This document shows, one piece after another, positions 16,706 through 25,025 of a DNA stretch of 44,098 bases. Where the stretch lies: NCBI GenBank assembly GCA_016742275.1, contig JACVCD010000028.1, positions 1 through 44,098 on the forward strand. The letters run 5' to 3'. A program made the position numbers and the translations under genes. The notes under the pieces were generated by a model that was not told where the DNA came from, ran no database searches, and saw nothing but the letters and a program-made list of their open reading frames with translations. This DNA is from Gemmatimonadaceae bacterium (GTDB lineage Bacteria > Gemmatimonadota > Gemmatimonadetes > Gemmatimonadales > Gemmatimonadaceae). How positions within the stretch are numbered: position 1 is the stretch's first letter; each line of letters starts with the position of its first letter.

Positions 16706-17965
16706 ATGCGTGTTTCCGATGTCGACGTGACGCCCCCACCAACGGCGCAACACGTATTCATCGCTCGCCAACCGATCTTCGATACGCGCAACAAGCGCGT
16801 AGCGTATGAATTGCTGTACCGGGCAAATCAGGAAGCGACCCAGGCGGGAACCGATGTGTCGCCGGCGCTCATGTGCGGTGATACGGCGCTGCATGCGCTG
16901 CTGTCCATCGGCCTCGATCGCCTGACAGGCGGCACGACAGCCTTTGTGAATGTCACCGAAGAGCATTTGCTCGGTGAGTTGTACAAGATTTTCGATCCCA
17001 AGGCGGTGGTGCTGGAGCTGCTCGAGTCGATTGACGGCTCGCCTGCAGTTGCTGATGCCTGCGCGCGTGCGGTGGCCGAAGGGTATGTGCTGGCCCTCGA
17101 TGACTACGACAACCGGCCATCGCTGGATCAGCTGCTGCCGTATGTGTCGATCGTGAAGGTCGATGTGCTGGGCGTGCCGGATGTTGCGGCTATGGCGCCC
17201 ATGGTGGCGCGGCTGCGCGCGCACGAGATCACGGTGTTGGCCGAACGGGTGGAAACACCCGAAGTGCTGCAGACGTGCAAGGACATCGGCTTCGAGCTGT
17301 TCCAGGGCTATGTGTTCAGCAAGCCGGAGACGCTCGACGGTCGCGCGGTCAACGTGCAGCAGGCCACGGTGTTTCACATCATGGCGCTGCTGAACGAACC
17401 CGATGCCACCGACACGATGGTGGAAGAGGCCTTCCGCAGTCATCCGTCGTTGTCATTGTCCTTGCTGCGCATTGTGAATTCGGCGTCGTTCGGTGGACGT
17501 GGTGTGGACTCGATTCCCTACGCTATTCGTCTGGTCGGGCGTGAAGCGCTGTCGCGCTGGATGCTGATCATGCTGGTGGCCAGTGTTGGCTCACGCAGCG
17601 CGGTGGCGCACGAGGCGGTGGTGGAAGCACTGGTGCGTGGCCGTTTCTGTGAAGTAGTGACGGCGCATGGTGCCCACGGTGATCCAGCCGCACGATTCCT
17701 GGTCGGATTGCTTTCGCGTATGGACCGATTGCTCGGCTTGCCCATGGAGAAGGTGCTGGAGCGCTTGCCTGTGAGCGACGAGGTGCGCGACGCGCTGCTT
17801 CATGCTCGCGGTCCACATGCCACGGTGCTACTGCTGGCCGATGCTTACGAGAACGCCGATTGGCCGTTGGTGGACACGCTGGCCTCGGACATGGAATTGC
17901 CGTCGCTGTACGCGGAAGCGGTGCAGTGGGCGAATACGCGACTGGCGGCGGTGACGTCGCGGTAG
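16706..17965 (+). CDS. EAL-HDOD signalling protein (YuxH/CdgJ type)
   Basis: 419 residues. The N-terminal EAL-like domain (about 15-210) begins with IARQPIFDTRNKRVAYELLY, the standard opening of this two-domain family. It keeps ELL at the EAL position, FVNV, LELLE, VKVD, AERVE and FQGYVFSKP. The catalytic loop reads DDYDNRPS instead of DDFGTGYSS, so c-di-GMP hydrolysis is doubtful. The HDOD domain (about 215-400) has LLRIVNSASFG and SIPYAIRLVGREALSRWM. Proteins of this type often link c-di-GMP or other signals to motility, and here the gene borders motAB in convergent orientation. ATG 16706 is preferred over an in-frame TTG at 16697; neither has a strong ribosome site. Confidence 0.88.
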   Translation: MRVSDVDVTPPPTAQHVFIARQPIFDTRNKRVAYELLYRANQEATQAGTDVSPALMCGDTALHALLSIGLDRLTGGTTAFVNVTEEHLLGELYKIFDPKAVVLELLESIDGSPAVADACARAVAEGYVLALDDYDNRPSLDQLLPYVSIVKVDVLGVPDVAAMAPMVARLRAHEITVLAERVETPEVLQTCKDIGFELFQGYVFSKPETLDGRAVNVQQATVFHIMALLNEPDATDTMVEEAFRSHPSLSLSLLRIVNSASFGGRGVDSIPYAIRLVGREALSRWMLIMLVASVGSRSAVAHEAVVEALVRGRFCEVVTAHGAHGDPAARFLVGLLSRMDRLLGLPMEKVLERLPVSDEVRDALLHARGPHATVLLLADAYENADWPLVDTLASDMELPSLYAEAVQWANTRLAAVTSR

Positions 17966-18009
17966 GCTTGTGCTAGGCTGGCTACAACACACAAGACCAT
18001 GAAACAGAA

Positions 18010-18036
18010 AACGCCGCACGATCAACGTGCGGCGTT
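18010..18036. terminator. Bidirectional hairpin terminator
   Basis: A perfect 11-bp stem, AACGCCGCACG with its complement, and a 5-base loop (ATCAA) lie between the convergent EAL-HDOD and motB genes. A-rich sequence on the left (GAAACAGAAA) becomes a T-rich tract for leftward transcripts, and CGTATTTGAT lies on the right. It can serve both genes. Confidence 0.88.
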
Positions 18037-18072
18037 CGTATTTGATACTGCGATCAAGCGCTTGCGGCGAAC

Positions 18073-18942
18073 TCAGTATCCCTTACGCAGCGGCTGCGAG
18101 ATGCTGTTCACCAGCGAGTCCTGAATTCCCTTGGCCAATGCTTCGGCATTGGGTGCGGTCTCAGGGGCATTGGTAAACGGCAGCAGAATGGAGATGCGGC
18201 GATTGGCCGGCGCCATGGGATCGTTCAGCACACGCGGCTTGGTGTCGGCGTAACCGCGCACTTCCACCACACGCTCCGGCGCAACGCCGGTGCTCTGCAG
18301 CACACGCCGCGCCGCATTGGCGCGATCGGCGGACAATTCCCAGTTGCCATACGTCGCGTTGTTGCCGAAACGCGCACCGTCGGTGTGCCCCTCGAGAATC
18401 ACGTTGTTGTGCAACTGCGAGAGCTCGGCGCCCACCAACTGCAGTGTGAGCATGGTGGCGGAGTTCATCTTGGCGCTGCCGAGCGGGAAGTACACGTCGC
18501 CCTTGCCCGACTCGATGAGTTCGATGCGCAGGCCTTCGTTGGTCACCTGCACATCCACCACGGCATTCAGCTTCTTCAGCGAGTCGTTCTCGGCCAGCTT
18601 GTCGAGAATACTCTTGCGCATGCTTTCGAACTGCCGCTGCTCGGTCGTGCGCACGATCATGCGCATCGGCGTCTTCTGAATGGCCGACGGTGAGCTGCCG
18701 CTCGCGAGCGGGCTCGAACCGGCACCAAAGCCCTTCTTGTAACCGACGGGGTTGGCGAAGTAGCCCTCGATGGCCTGCTTGGTCTTGTCGTCCATGCCGA
18801 GGATCCACATCACCATGAAGAACGCCATCATGGCCGTCACGAAGTCGGCGTAGGCCACCTTCCAGGAGCCGCCGTGGTGGCCGCCACCTCCGGCCACCTT
18901 CTTCTTGACGATGACGATCTTCTTGCCGCCGCGCGCCGCCAT
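18073..18942 (-). CDS. motB: Flagellar motor stator protein MotB
   Basis: 289 residues. A basic N-terminus (KKIVIVKKK) and Gly/His-rich stretch precede the single membrane helix WKVAYADFVTAMMAFFMVMW, in which Asp33 is the proton-carrying residue. A plug and linker follow, then the OmpA-like peptidoglycan-binding domain (about 145-260) with LEGHTDGARFGNNATYGNWE (quoted to 20 residues) and LSADRANAARRVLQ. NRRISILL is the end of that fold. Together with MotA it forms the stator. It lies 3 bases after motA and ends at the hairpin terminator near 18010. Confidence 0.96.
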   Translation of the reverse strand: MAARGGKKIVIVKKKVAGGGGHHGGSWKVAYADFVTAMMAFFMVMWILGMDDKTKQAIEGYFANPVGYKKGFGAGSSPLASGSSPSAIQKTPMRMIVRTTEQRQFESMRKSILDKLAENDSLKKLNAVVDVQVTNEGLRIELIESGKGDVYFPLGSAKMNSATMLTLQLVGAELSQLHNNVILEGHTDGARFGNNATYGNWELSADRANAARRVLQSTGVAPERVVEVRGYADTKPRVLNDPMAPANRRISILLPFTNAPETAPNAEALAKGIQDSLVNSISQPLRKGY

Positions 18943-18945
18943 GAC

Positions 18946-19803
18946 TTACGCCGCCTTCTTGCGCGTGAGTTCCTCGAGCTCGGTGAAGCTGGGGCGCTCG
19001 TGCGGTTCGATGTTGCGGCGCGAGAATTCCACGGCCGTCATCGGAGCATCACCACGGGCGAACGAGAGCAGCGCCGTGCGGATGCAGAGCATGTAGTCAT
19101 GTTCGGCGTGCAGACGGTTTTCCATGGCCTTGGCCACCGGACCAAACACGCCGTACGCGAGCAGAATGCCGACGAACGTTCCGACAAGCGCGGCGGCCAC
19201 CTTTTCACCGATTTCCGACGCGGCGCCACCGATCGAGCCCATCGTGATGATAACGCCGAGCACGGCGGCCACGATGCCGAAGCCCGGCATGGCGTCGCCT
19301 ACGGCGGTGATGGCGTGCGGAGCCAGCATGCCTTCGTGATGATGCTTCTCGAGATCGACGTCGAGAATTTCCGCGAGATTGTGGTCTTCCACCGTACCGG
19401 TGAGCAACACCTTGAGCGTATCGCACAGCAGCGACACCGCGTGGTGGTTGTTCATGAACGACGGATACTTCTGGAAGATGTCGCTGCCTTCCGGATTTTC
19501 GATGTGCGCTTCGAGGCCGACGAGACCGTCCTTGCGGGCCTTCTGGAAGACTTCGTAGAGTACCTGCAGCAATTCCGCGTACGCGGACGCGCCATACGGG
19601 TTGGGCTTGAGCAGACCAAGCGTCTGGCTAATGCACGACTTGAGTACCGCCGGTGGGTTGGCGATGATCAGCGTGCCGAGGCCGGCACCGCCGATGATGA
19701 TGAATTCGTTTACCTGGACCAGCACTCCGATCTGGCCATGGTGCATGACATAGCCACCGATGACGGAACCGAAGACAACTACCAGGCCGATGATGACGAA
19801 CAC
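18946..19803 (-). CDS. motA: Flagellar motor stator protein MotA
   Basis: 285 residues with four membrane helices. The rotor-contact cytoplasmic loop reads LVGLEAHIENPEGSDIFQKY. The family block GDAMPGFGIVAAVLGVI follows, with the Pro that couples proton flow to movement, then the fourth helix (GTFVGILLAYGVFGP). GTG start at 19803 (GTG-TTC-GTC). Only 33 bases separate it from the divergent gene at 19837, so any promoter for motAB must overlap that gene's 5' end; no sigma-28 or sigma-54 match was seen there. Confidence 0.96.
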   Translation of the reverse strand: MFVIIGLVVVFGSVIGGYVMHHGQIGVLVQVNEFIIIGGAGLGTLIIANPPAVLKSCISQTLGLLKPNPYGASAYAELLQVLYEVFQKARKDGLVGLEAHIENPEGSDIFQKYPSFMNNHHAVSLLCDTLKVLLTGTVEDHNLAEILDVDLEKHHHEGMLAPHAITAVGDAMPGFGIVAAVLGVIITMGSIGGAASEIGEKVAAALVGTFVGILLAYGVFGPVAKAMENRLHAEHDYMLCIRTALLSFARGDAPMTAVEFSRRNIEPHERPSFTELEELTRKKAA

Positions 19804-19836
19804 GCGAGAGTTTCCCGGGTGCGAGTGGAGGAATCA

Positions 19837-20547
19837 GTGAGTGGCGACGAAGGACGCGGCGCGCAGTTGGCTGCGACGGCCGGCGTCACTCGCTGGCTCA
19901 CGGTACATGACGAATTGCTGCGCGGTGTGGCACATGCCCTGAGCAATCGGCTGGGCACGCTCGCCGCTCTGACCGGCATTCTCGAGGCCGGTATCATGCC
20001 CGATGCCCGTCTCGTCGGCGGACTCAGCGACGATGGGGTGCAGCTCGAGCGTTTGCTGCAGGTACTGCGGCAACTGCCGCGGGGTGACAGCGCGATCGAA
20101 CCCATGCTGCTGGGCGACGCTGTCGACATGGCCCGTCATCTCGTGGCCGAACATCCCGCCTTTCGGGGACGCGGCACTGACGGCGTTCGCGAGGTGCTTG
20201 TGCGCCTCGAGGGCGACGTGGTGCCCGTGCGCGCTGACCCCACGGCCGTTGCTCACGCCACGGTGGTCGCACTGCTGGCGGCTGCCCGTTCCCATGAGGG
20301 ACCGGTGCAGGTCACACTCGAGACCATCGGTGACGTGGTGCGGCTGCTGGCACACGGCAGCGGCAACGCGGTCGAGGAGGACGGTGCCCTGCATCTCGCG
20401 GAGCACGCGGTCGAGGATCACATGGCAGCTGACCGCGCCGCTGTGGCGTGGCTGCTGAACGGCAGCGCGGGACTCGCAATTCACGAGGGCGACGCCCTCG
20501 GATTCACGCTGCCCACCCTCGCCGCGACCCGTCGACCGCGTACCTGA
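19837..20547 (+). CDS. Degenerate histidine-kinase / phosphotransferase-like protein
   Basis: 236 residues, only gene of this strand within the flagellar block. GTG 19837 has a strong GGAGGA ribosome site 4-5 bases upstream. The first 80 residues look like a dimerisation/phosphoacceptor helix pair: HDELLRGVAHALSNRLGTLA, where HALSNRL resembles an H-box, followed by a second helix (LERLLQVLRQLP). The rest resembles a GHKL ATPase fold (VRADPTAVAHATVVALLAAA at the N-box position; VQVTLETIGDVVRLLAHG), but the N-box asparagines and glycine-rich ATP-lid motifs are missing. This pattern recalls ChpT-type phosphotransferases or dead kinases. No sensor domain. The match is by eye and could be wrong. 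Confidence 0.6.
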   Translation: MSGDEGRGAQLAATAGVTRWLTVHDELLRGVAHALSNRLGTLAALTGILEAGIMPDARLVGGLSDDGVQLERLLQVLRQLPRGDSAIEPMLLGDAVDMARHLVAEHPAFRGRGTDGVREVLVRLEGDVVPVRADPTAVAHATVVALLAAARSHEGPVQVTLETIGDVVRLLAHGSGNAVEEDGALHLAEHAVEDHMAADRAAVAWLLNGSAGLAIHEGDALGFTLPTLAATRRPRT

Positions 20548-20561
20548 CCGCGTAGCCGACA

Positions 20562-20864
20562 TCAGACGCTCGGCTCCGGCGAAGCGGACGGAGCCGGCGT
20601 GCGCGGTTCGGTAGCGACAGGAGTGACAGGCGTGACAGCAGCGCCAAGTCCAAGCGCCGCCATCCACTCCGTGGAGACCGGCGCCGTGGCGGCGCGCTGA
20701 TTTTCCTTGGCCACCTGATCGGCAATTTCGCCGCGCAGGATCTTGACCGAACTCGGAGCTTCGATACCGATGCGGACACCGCCTCGGTCACAAGCCACGA
20801 CCACGATCTTGATACCACCGTCAATGAGAATGGACTCGCCTTCACGGCGTCCGAGAATAAGCAT
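20562..20864 (-). CDS. csrA: Carbon storage/translation regulator CsrA with C-terminal extension
   Basis: 100 residues; the family is usually 60-75. Residues 1-55 are a complete CsrA: MLILGRREGESILIDGGIKI, then VRIGIEAPSSVKILRGEI, including the GxRxxEAP-like RNA-binding strand (RIGIEAP) and the Arg after ILR. Residues 56-100 are an Ala/Pro/Thr tail with one helix-like piece (STEWMAALGLG). CsrA binds GGA-containing RNA hairpins and often represses flagellin and hook-associated mRNAs. It is the last gene of the flgF operon, 6 bases after flgK. FliW, its usual protein antagonist, is not in the window. Confidence 0.93.
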   Translation of the reverse strand: MLILGRREGESILIDGGIKIVVVACDRGGVRIGIEAPSSVKILRGEIADQVAKENQRAATAPVSTEWMAALGLGAAVTPVTPVATEPRTPAPSASPEPSV

Positions 20865-20870
20865 CGCGCG

Positions 20871-22319
20871 TCAGACCAGGTTAAGCAGTGTGTCGAGCAT
20901 CTCTTCAGCAGCCTTGATCAATTTGGTGGCTGCCTGATAAGACTGCTGCACACGAAGCATGTTCACGAGTTCCTCGTCAGTATTCACGCCGCTGACCGAC
21001 TGGCGGCGGAGATCGGCCTGATCGAGGAGCGTACCGGTCACACCGGCATTGTCGGAAGCCGACTGTGCCTGGATACCGACCCGGGTAACCATGCTACGGA
21101 AGAAGCTCGCAAACGAGCCCGACTCCGTGGCACCGTTGGCTCCGGTATATGTGACCGTCGCATCCGCAATACGAAGCGCGGCGAGCCCCTGCGCCACGGA
21201 GTTGTCCGTGGGACCGTTGGCGCTGCCACTGGCGGCAATATTGCGCGGGTCCGCGAGGACGCCAGCGCTGAGACTGATGTTCGAGGCGCGCACCGGCACG
21301 GTGGCCGTGGCTGCCTGGAAGAAATTGCCTGCTGCCGTGCCCGGTACGGTGGTGCCCGAGAACACGTAACCCGTGGTGTGCACTCCATTGACCGCGCTCA
21401 CCAACTGATCGGCCATCGCGTCGAGACGGGTCCGAGCTGCCGGAATCTCCGTGTTGAGCACGGTGACCATGGCACCCAACTCACCGCCCAACGGTGCCAG
21501 ACGATCCGGGTTCGTGCCCAGGCGAATGCGCACCGGGATGTCGGTGACCGGGTAGGTCGGCGTCGGCGTAATGGTCTCGAGCTGCGCCGACAGCGGCGTG
21601 GCGTTGGCGCCTTCGACCAGTACCGAATTGCCGATCTGCACCGTGACCGTGCCGTTGGCCTGGTTGATCACGCGCGTGCCGGCGATTTTGGCCAGCTCGT
21701 CCAGCTTCATGTCGCGCATGTCGCGGAGATCGTTGGCCATATTGCCATTCGATTCCGACGAGATGATGCGCACGTTGAGCTCGGCAACCTGCGACGCGAG
21801 CGAATTGATGTTGTTGACGGTGTTATTGAGACGCTCGAGGTTCGACGTACGGAGCGTGGTGAGCTGCGTGTCGAAGTCATTGAACATCTGACCGAGCTGA
21901 CGGCCGCGCTGCTGCACAACGGCGCGCGCGGCGAGACTGCCGGGTTGAGTCGACAGGTCGCTCCAGGAATTCCAGAATTGATCGAGCGCGTTGGCCATGC
22001 CGGATTCGTTCGGCTCACCAAACACGGCTTCGAGCTGCGAGAGCAAATCGCGGCGCATGGCCGCATCACCGTCGAGCCCAGCCGCAGAGCGATACGCATC
22101 GTCGAGCAGGATGTCGCGCTTGCGAACGATATTGGTGACACTCACGCCGGTGCCGACGGCCCCGTACGTGAAACTGACCGGGGTGTTGGCGACGAGCAGC
22201 GCTTCCTGGCGTGAATAGCCCGGCGTCTCGGCATTGGCGACGTTCTGCGAGATCGTCTGCAATGCCGTCTGATGCGCGAGCAGGGCCGAGCGCGCGACGC
22301 TGAACACTCCGGCGTTCAT
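20871..22319 (-). CDS. flgK: Flagellar hook-associated protein 1 (FlgK)
   Basis: 482 residues. N-terminal axial-protein motif: ALQTISQNVANAETPGYSRQ. C-terminal helix: VNMLRVQQSYQAATKLIKAA and LDTLLNLV. The middle holds the D2/D3 region with GTRVINQANGTVTVQIG. FlgK is the first junction protein between hook and filament and is exported by the flagellar type III system. flgL, normally next to it, is absent here; csrA follows instead. Confidence 0.95.
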   Translation of the reverse strand: MNAGVFSVARSALLAHQTALQTISQNVANAETPGYSRQEALLVANTPVSFTYGAVGTGVSVTNIVRKRDILLDDAYRSAAGLDGDAAMRRDLLSQLEAVFGEPNESGMANALDQFWNSWSDLSTQPGSLAARAVVQQRGRQLGQMFNDFDTQLTTLRTSNLERLNNTVNNINSLASQVAELNVRIISSESNGNMANDLRDMRDMKLDELAKIAGTRVINQANGTVTVQIGNSVLVEGANATPLSAQLETITPTPTYPVTDIPVRIRLGTNPDRLAPLGGELGAMVTVLNTEIPAARTRLDAMADQLVSAVNGVHTTGYVFSGTTVPGTAAGNFFQAATATVPVRASNISLSAGVLADPRNIAASGSANGPTDNSVAQGLAALRIADATVTYTGANGATESGSFASFFRSMVTRVGIQAQSASDNAGVTGTLLDQADLRRQSVSGVNTDEELVNMLRVQQSYQAATKLIKAAEEMLDTLLNLV

Positions 22320-22321
22320 GG

Positions 22322-22867
22322 TTAGACCGCCCGGTTGAACAGCACGCCGCGCGGCGAGCCTGGCGTGACCGGCGTCATGCCTTCGGCGCCATACGTGGAC
22401 GAAGCAGCCGGCGCGCCAACAAGCGTGCGCACGTGCTGGTCGGTATTGGAGAGCGCTTCACGCAGCAGCTTGCGATTCATGCCAACCTCGCGAGTGAGCA
22501 CATCAGCGGCCTGCTGCAGACGCACGCGGGCATCGCGGAAGCGATCGTCCACGAGTTCGCCGAGCAGTTCTTCGAGTTCACGCAGCGTGCAGTCTTCGCT
22601 GCCACCCAACAACACGTTGAGCTGGCGGCGACGCTGACGGGCCTGCCCGAGCGTGGCGAGAATGCGGTGTGTAGCGAAGGTGCTGTCATCCACACCCTGG
22701 ATGTCGTCGCTGGCAACGGCCGCGCGTTGGCCACGCATCTGCGCGATGAGATCATCGAGCAGGCGACGCTCGCTCACGAGGGCGTCATGCAGCGCATCAA
22801 GCAGCGCCGTGGACTGCACGGCGGGGCGGGACGCGGTTTCTGGGGCGTACAGTGTCGTCGGCGACAT
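22322..22867 (-). CDS. flgN: FlgN-like flagellar export chaperone
   Basis: 181 residues, nearly all helical. ATG 22867 overlaps the flgJ stop as TGATG, indicating coupling; the frame is open further but would run through flgJ. Family-like features are the long N-terminal helix (LLDALHDALVSERRLLDDLI), the C-terminal helix with NRKLLREALSNTDQHVRTLV and the final Tyr/Gly segment (SSTYGAEGMT). FlgN binds FlgK and FlgL and holds them unfolded for export, which fits its place 2 bases upstream of flgK. Assignment depends on context as much as on sequence. Confidence 0.78.
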   Translation of the reverse strand: MSPTTLYAPETASRPAVQSTALLDALHDALVSERRLLDDLIAQMRGQRAAVASDDIQGVDDSTFATHRILATLGQARQRRRQLNVLLGGSEDCTLRELEELLGELVDDRFRDARVRLQQAADVLTREVGMNRKLLREALSNTDQHVRTLVGAPAASSTYGAEGMTPVTPGSPRGVLFNRAV

Positions 22868-23232
22868 CAGCGGGATTCGGAAACAGGTTGCGACACAGTG
22901 GACGAAGCGGCCGGCAAGCGACCGCGCAATTGACGATACAGGGCCTCCGCCATCCCGCCCTCCCACTGTGTGGGAGTTTCGGCAGCGAGATGCTGATCCA
23001 TGAGGCTCGTGAACATCTCCTCGCCGGCCCCGCCTGAAACGATTCCTTCCTGCTGTGGAACGGTTTCGCGCATGACCTTGAAGAGTTGCTGCACAAACAG
23101 TCCTTCGAGTTGCTTGGCCGAGTCACGCAGCTTCTCGTCATCGGGCGAGCGCGGCGCAGCCGAAGCGGTGGACGATGCTGATGACATGGCCGACGGAGCA
23201 GCCACGGAGCGGCGGACGATCGGATCAATCAC
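22867..23232 (-). CDS. flgJ: Rod-binding FlgJ-type protein without muramidase domain
   Basis: 121 residues. After a Ser/Ala-rich leader comes the rod-binding domain: LRDSAKQLEGLFVQQLFKVM followed by GGAGEEMFTSLMDQHLA. There is no C-terminal peptidoglycan hydrolase domain, as in many non-enterobacterial FlgJ proteins, so wall opening must be done by another enzyme. GTG 23232 overlaps the flgI stop as GTGA. Confidence 0.88.
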   Translation of the reverse strand: MIDPIVRRSVAAPSAMSSASSTASAAPRSPDDEKLRDSAKQLEGLFVQQLFKVMRETVPQQEGIVSGGAGEEMFTSLMDQHLAAETPTQWEGGMAEALYRQLRGRLPAASSTVSQPVSESR

Positions 23233-24278
23233 CGGACAATGACCTCGGCAGTGATAGCGCCGATCTCGCGAAGTGCGGCGAAGATGGCGGCGATCTCGTT
23301 GGCCGGCGTCTGCACCGCATGGAGCGCGGTGGCGACGCGTTGCACCGGGATACCAGCCGGGAGACGCACGCTGCCCGGGATGGCGGCGGTGTCGTCGTCG
23401 GCGAGCTTGCCGATGGACAGCGTGATGGCGCCGTGGCTTACCGTGGCGGCACCAACGATCATGTCACCACCAGCGACGACCGTGCCATCTTTGCCGTCGA
23501 TGATGAGACGCGACTTCGATTCCGGTGCGACGCCCAGGTCGCGAATCTTTGCCATCGCCACGGGCTTCTGCACGGAATCGGCAAGCGTCACGAGCACCGA
23601 GCCTTCGTCTTCAACCACCGCCGTCTTTTCACCCATCGCGCCATTGATGGCGGTGGCAATCTTGGTGGCGATGCCGAGGTCTGGTTCACGAAGGAAGAGA
23701 CGCGATACGGCGGCCATCGCGGGACGCGGCAGATCGGCTTCGAGCACACCGCCCGAGGGCAGACGGCCGTTGGTTTCGTGCGACGGCTGATAGCGCGTGG
23801 CGGTACCACCATCGCTGATCACGAGCGTGCCCTGCGCGGTGGCGAGCGCGGGACCATTCGGATCAGCCACGAGAGGCGTCATGAACAGCTGACCGCCACG
23901 CAGCGAGCGGGCATCACCGATGCTCGACACGTGCACTTCGAAACGGCCACCCGGACGGAGATACGGCGAGACTTCAGCCGTGACCAGCACCGCCGCGACA
24001 TTGCGCATGCGAATGAGATCGGCCGGCACTTCGACGTTGAAACGACGCAGGATGTTGATGACGCTCTGCACCGTGGGGCCGGCCGACTGACCACCGATGG
24101 CACGGTCACCCGTGTTATCGAGACCGATCGCGAGACCATAGCCCACGAGACGAACGGGCAGCGCACCTTCAGGCGACGTGAGATCGCGGATCTTCACATC
24201 GTTCTGCGCGAACGACGTCGTGGGGAGCAACAACAGCAGCAGGGCAGCGGCGATGATGGCGCGCATGGCGTATGACAT
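23229..24278 (-). CDS. flgI: Flagellar P-ring protein FlgI
   Basis: 349 residues from ATG 24278, normal for FlgI. A GAGG ribosome site lies about 9 bases upstream, and the Sec signal peptide is AIIAAALLLLLLPTTSFAQ. Alternative start: GTG 24329, which would overlap the flgH stop as GTGA and lengthen the leader. Family blocks: VKIRDLTSPEGALPVRLVGY, GLDNTGD, NVAAVLVTAEVSPYLRPG, and the C-terminal LPAGIPVQRVATALHAVQTP (to residue limit). It forms the periplasmic P ring around the rod. Confidence 0.95.
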   Translation of the reverse strand: MSYAMRAIIAAALLLLLLPTTSFAQNDVKIRDLTSPEGALPVRLVGYGLAIGLDNTGDRAIGGQSAGPTVQSVINILRRFNVEVPADLIRMRNVAAVLVTAEVSPYLRPGGRFEVHVSSIGDARSLRGGQLFMTPLVADPNGPALATAQGTLVISDGGTATRYQPSHETNGRLPSGGVLEADLPRPAMAAVSRLFLREPDLGIATKIATAINGAMGEKTAVVEDEGSVLVTLADSVQKPVAMAKIRDLGVAPESKSRLIIDGKDGTVVAGGDMIVGAATVSHGAITLSIGKLADDDTAAIPGSVRLPAGIPVQRVATALHAVQTPANEIAAIFAALREIGAITAEVIVR

Positions 24279-24325
24279 GGCGTAGGCCCTCGCCGGTGCG
24301 GCGAAGCGATTTGCGGTGTTGGTGA

Positions 24326-25003
24326 TCACGGCCAGATCGCTCCAATGACCTTCGTGATGAGACCCTGCTTGGGCTTGCCCAGAGGACCCGGCGAGGCGTA
24401 GCCGATCTGCGCATCCGCGACTCGGCTCGACTCGATGAGATTGGTGACCGACACGTCCTGAGCGCGCACCCAACCGGTGAACACGATGTCCTGCTTGGCC
24501 TTGTCGACGTCGATGATCTTGGTGCCCTTGATCTGCAGCAGACCGTTCTGTCCAACCGACACGACACGCACACTCATTTCGTTCTGGAAGCGATTCTCGC
24601 GGCGCGCCTGACCACGCTGCTGCTGGTCGGCGCTGTTGCGCGAATCGAGACCGACATTCTTGGTGTCACCCGGCATGCGGGCCGTGACGCCCAGTCCGCG
24701 CGTGCGATTGTCGGAGGCTGTGTTCTCCTTGACCGCAGTCGAGATGGTGTAGTCGTCGATCAGCACGGTGATGATGTCACCGACTGCGAACTGGCGACGA
24801 TCGGCCACCCATGAAGAGCGAGCCGGTGCGGCCGGTGTGTTGGTCGCGGCGGTGCCGTTTGCCGGTGCGCCCGTCGTACCCTGGGCGCTCTGCGTTGCGG
24901 GCTGCGCCGACACGAAGGTCGGTGTCGCGAGCACGACGGCCATGCCCATAAGCCACAGGGCGGCACCGGCCAACAGCGAACGAGAAGAAGTCTGATGCAT
25001 CAT
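24326..25003 (-). CDS. flgH: Flagellar L-ring protein FlgH lacking a lipobox
   Basis: 225 residues. Signal peptide LLAGAALWLMGMAVVLATPT ends with FVSAQ. An Ala/Thr/Pro-rich spacer follows, then the FlgH core: VGDIITVLIDDYTISTAVKE, ENRFQNEMSVRVVSVGQNGL, LQIKGTKIIDVDKAKQDIVF and TGWVRAQDVSVTNLIESSRV. These are the standard L-ring blocks. FlgH is normally a lipoprotein, but this protein contains no cysteine at all, so it cannot be lipidated. ATG 25003 is preferred (AGAGAA about 8 bases upstream); ATG at 25009 or 25000 is possible. Confidence 0.94.
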   Translation of the reverse strand: MMHQTSSRSLLAGAALWLMGMAVVLATPTFVSAQPATQSAQGTTGAPANGTAATNTPAAPARSSWVADRRQFAVGDIITVLIDDYTISTAVKENTASDNRTRGLGVTARMPGDTKNVGLDSRNSADQQQRGQARRENRFQNEMSVRVVSVGQNGLLQIKGTKIIDVDKAKQDIVFTGWVRAQDVSVTNLIESSRVADAQIGYASPGPLGKPKQGLITKVIGAIWP

Positions 25004-25025
25004 GAGCATGTTCTCTGGAAGAGAC

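Noticed and set aside
16580-17443. N-terminal extension of the lipoprotein frame upstream of 16579
   Set aside because: It runs antisense to the EAL-HDOD gene; the lipobox signal peptide fixes the start at 16579.
18874-19836. Upstream part of the long plus-strand frame that ends at 20547
   Set aside because: It is antisense to motA and motB; only the part from GTG 19837, with a GGAGGA site, is kept as a gene.
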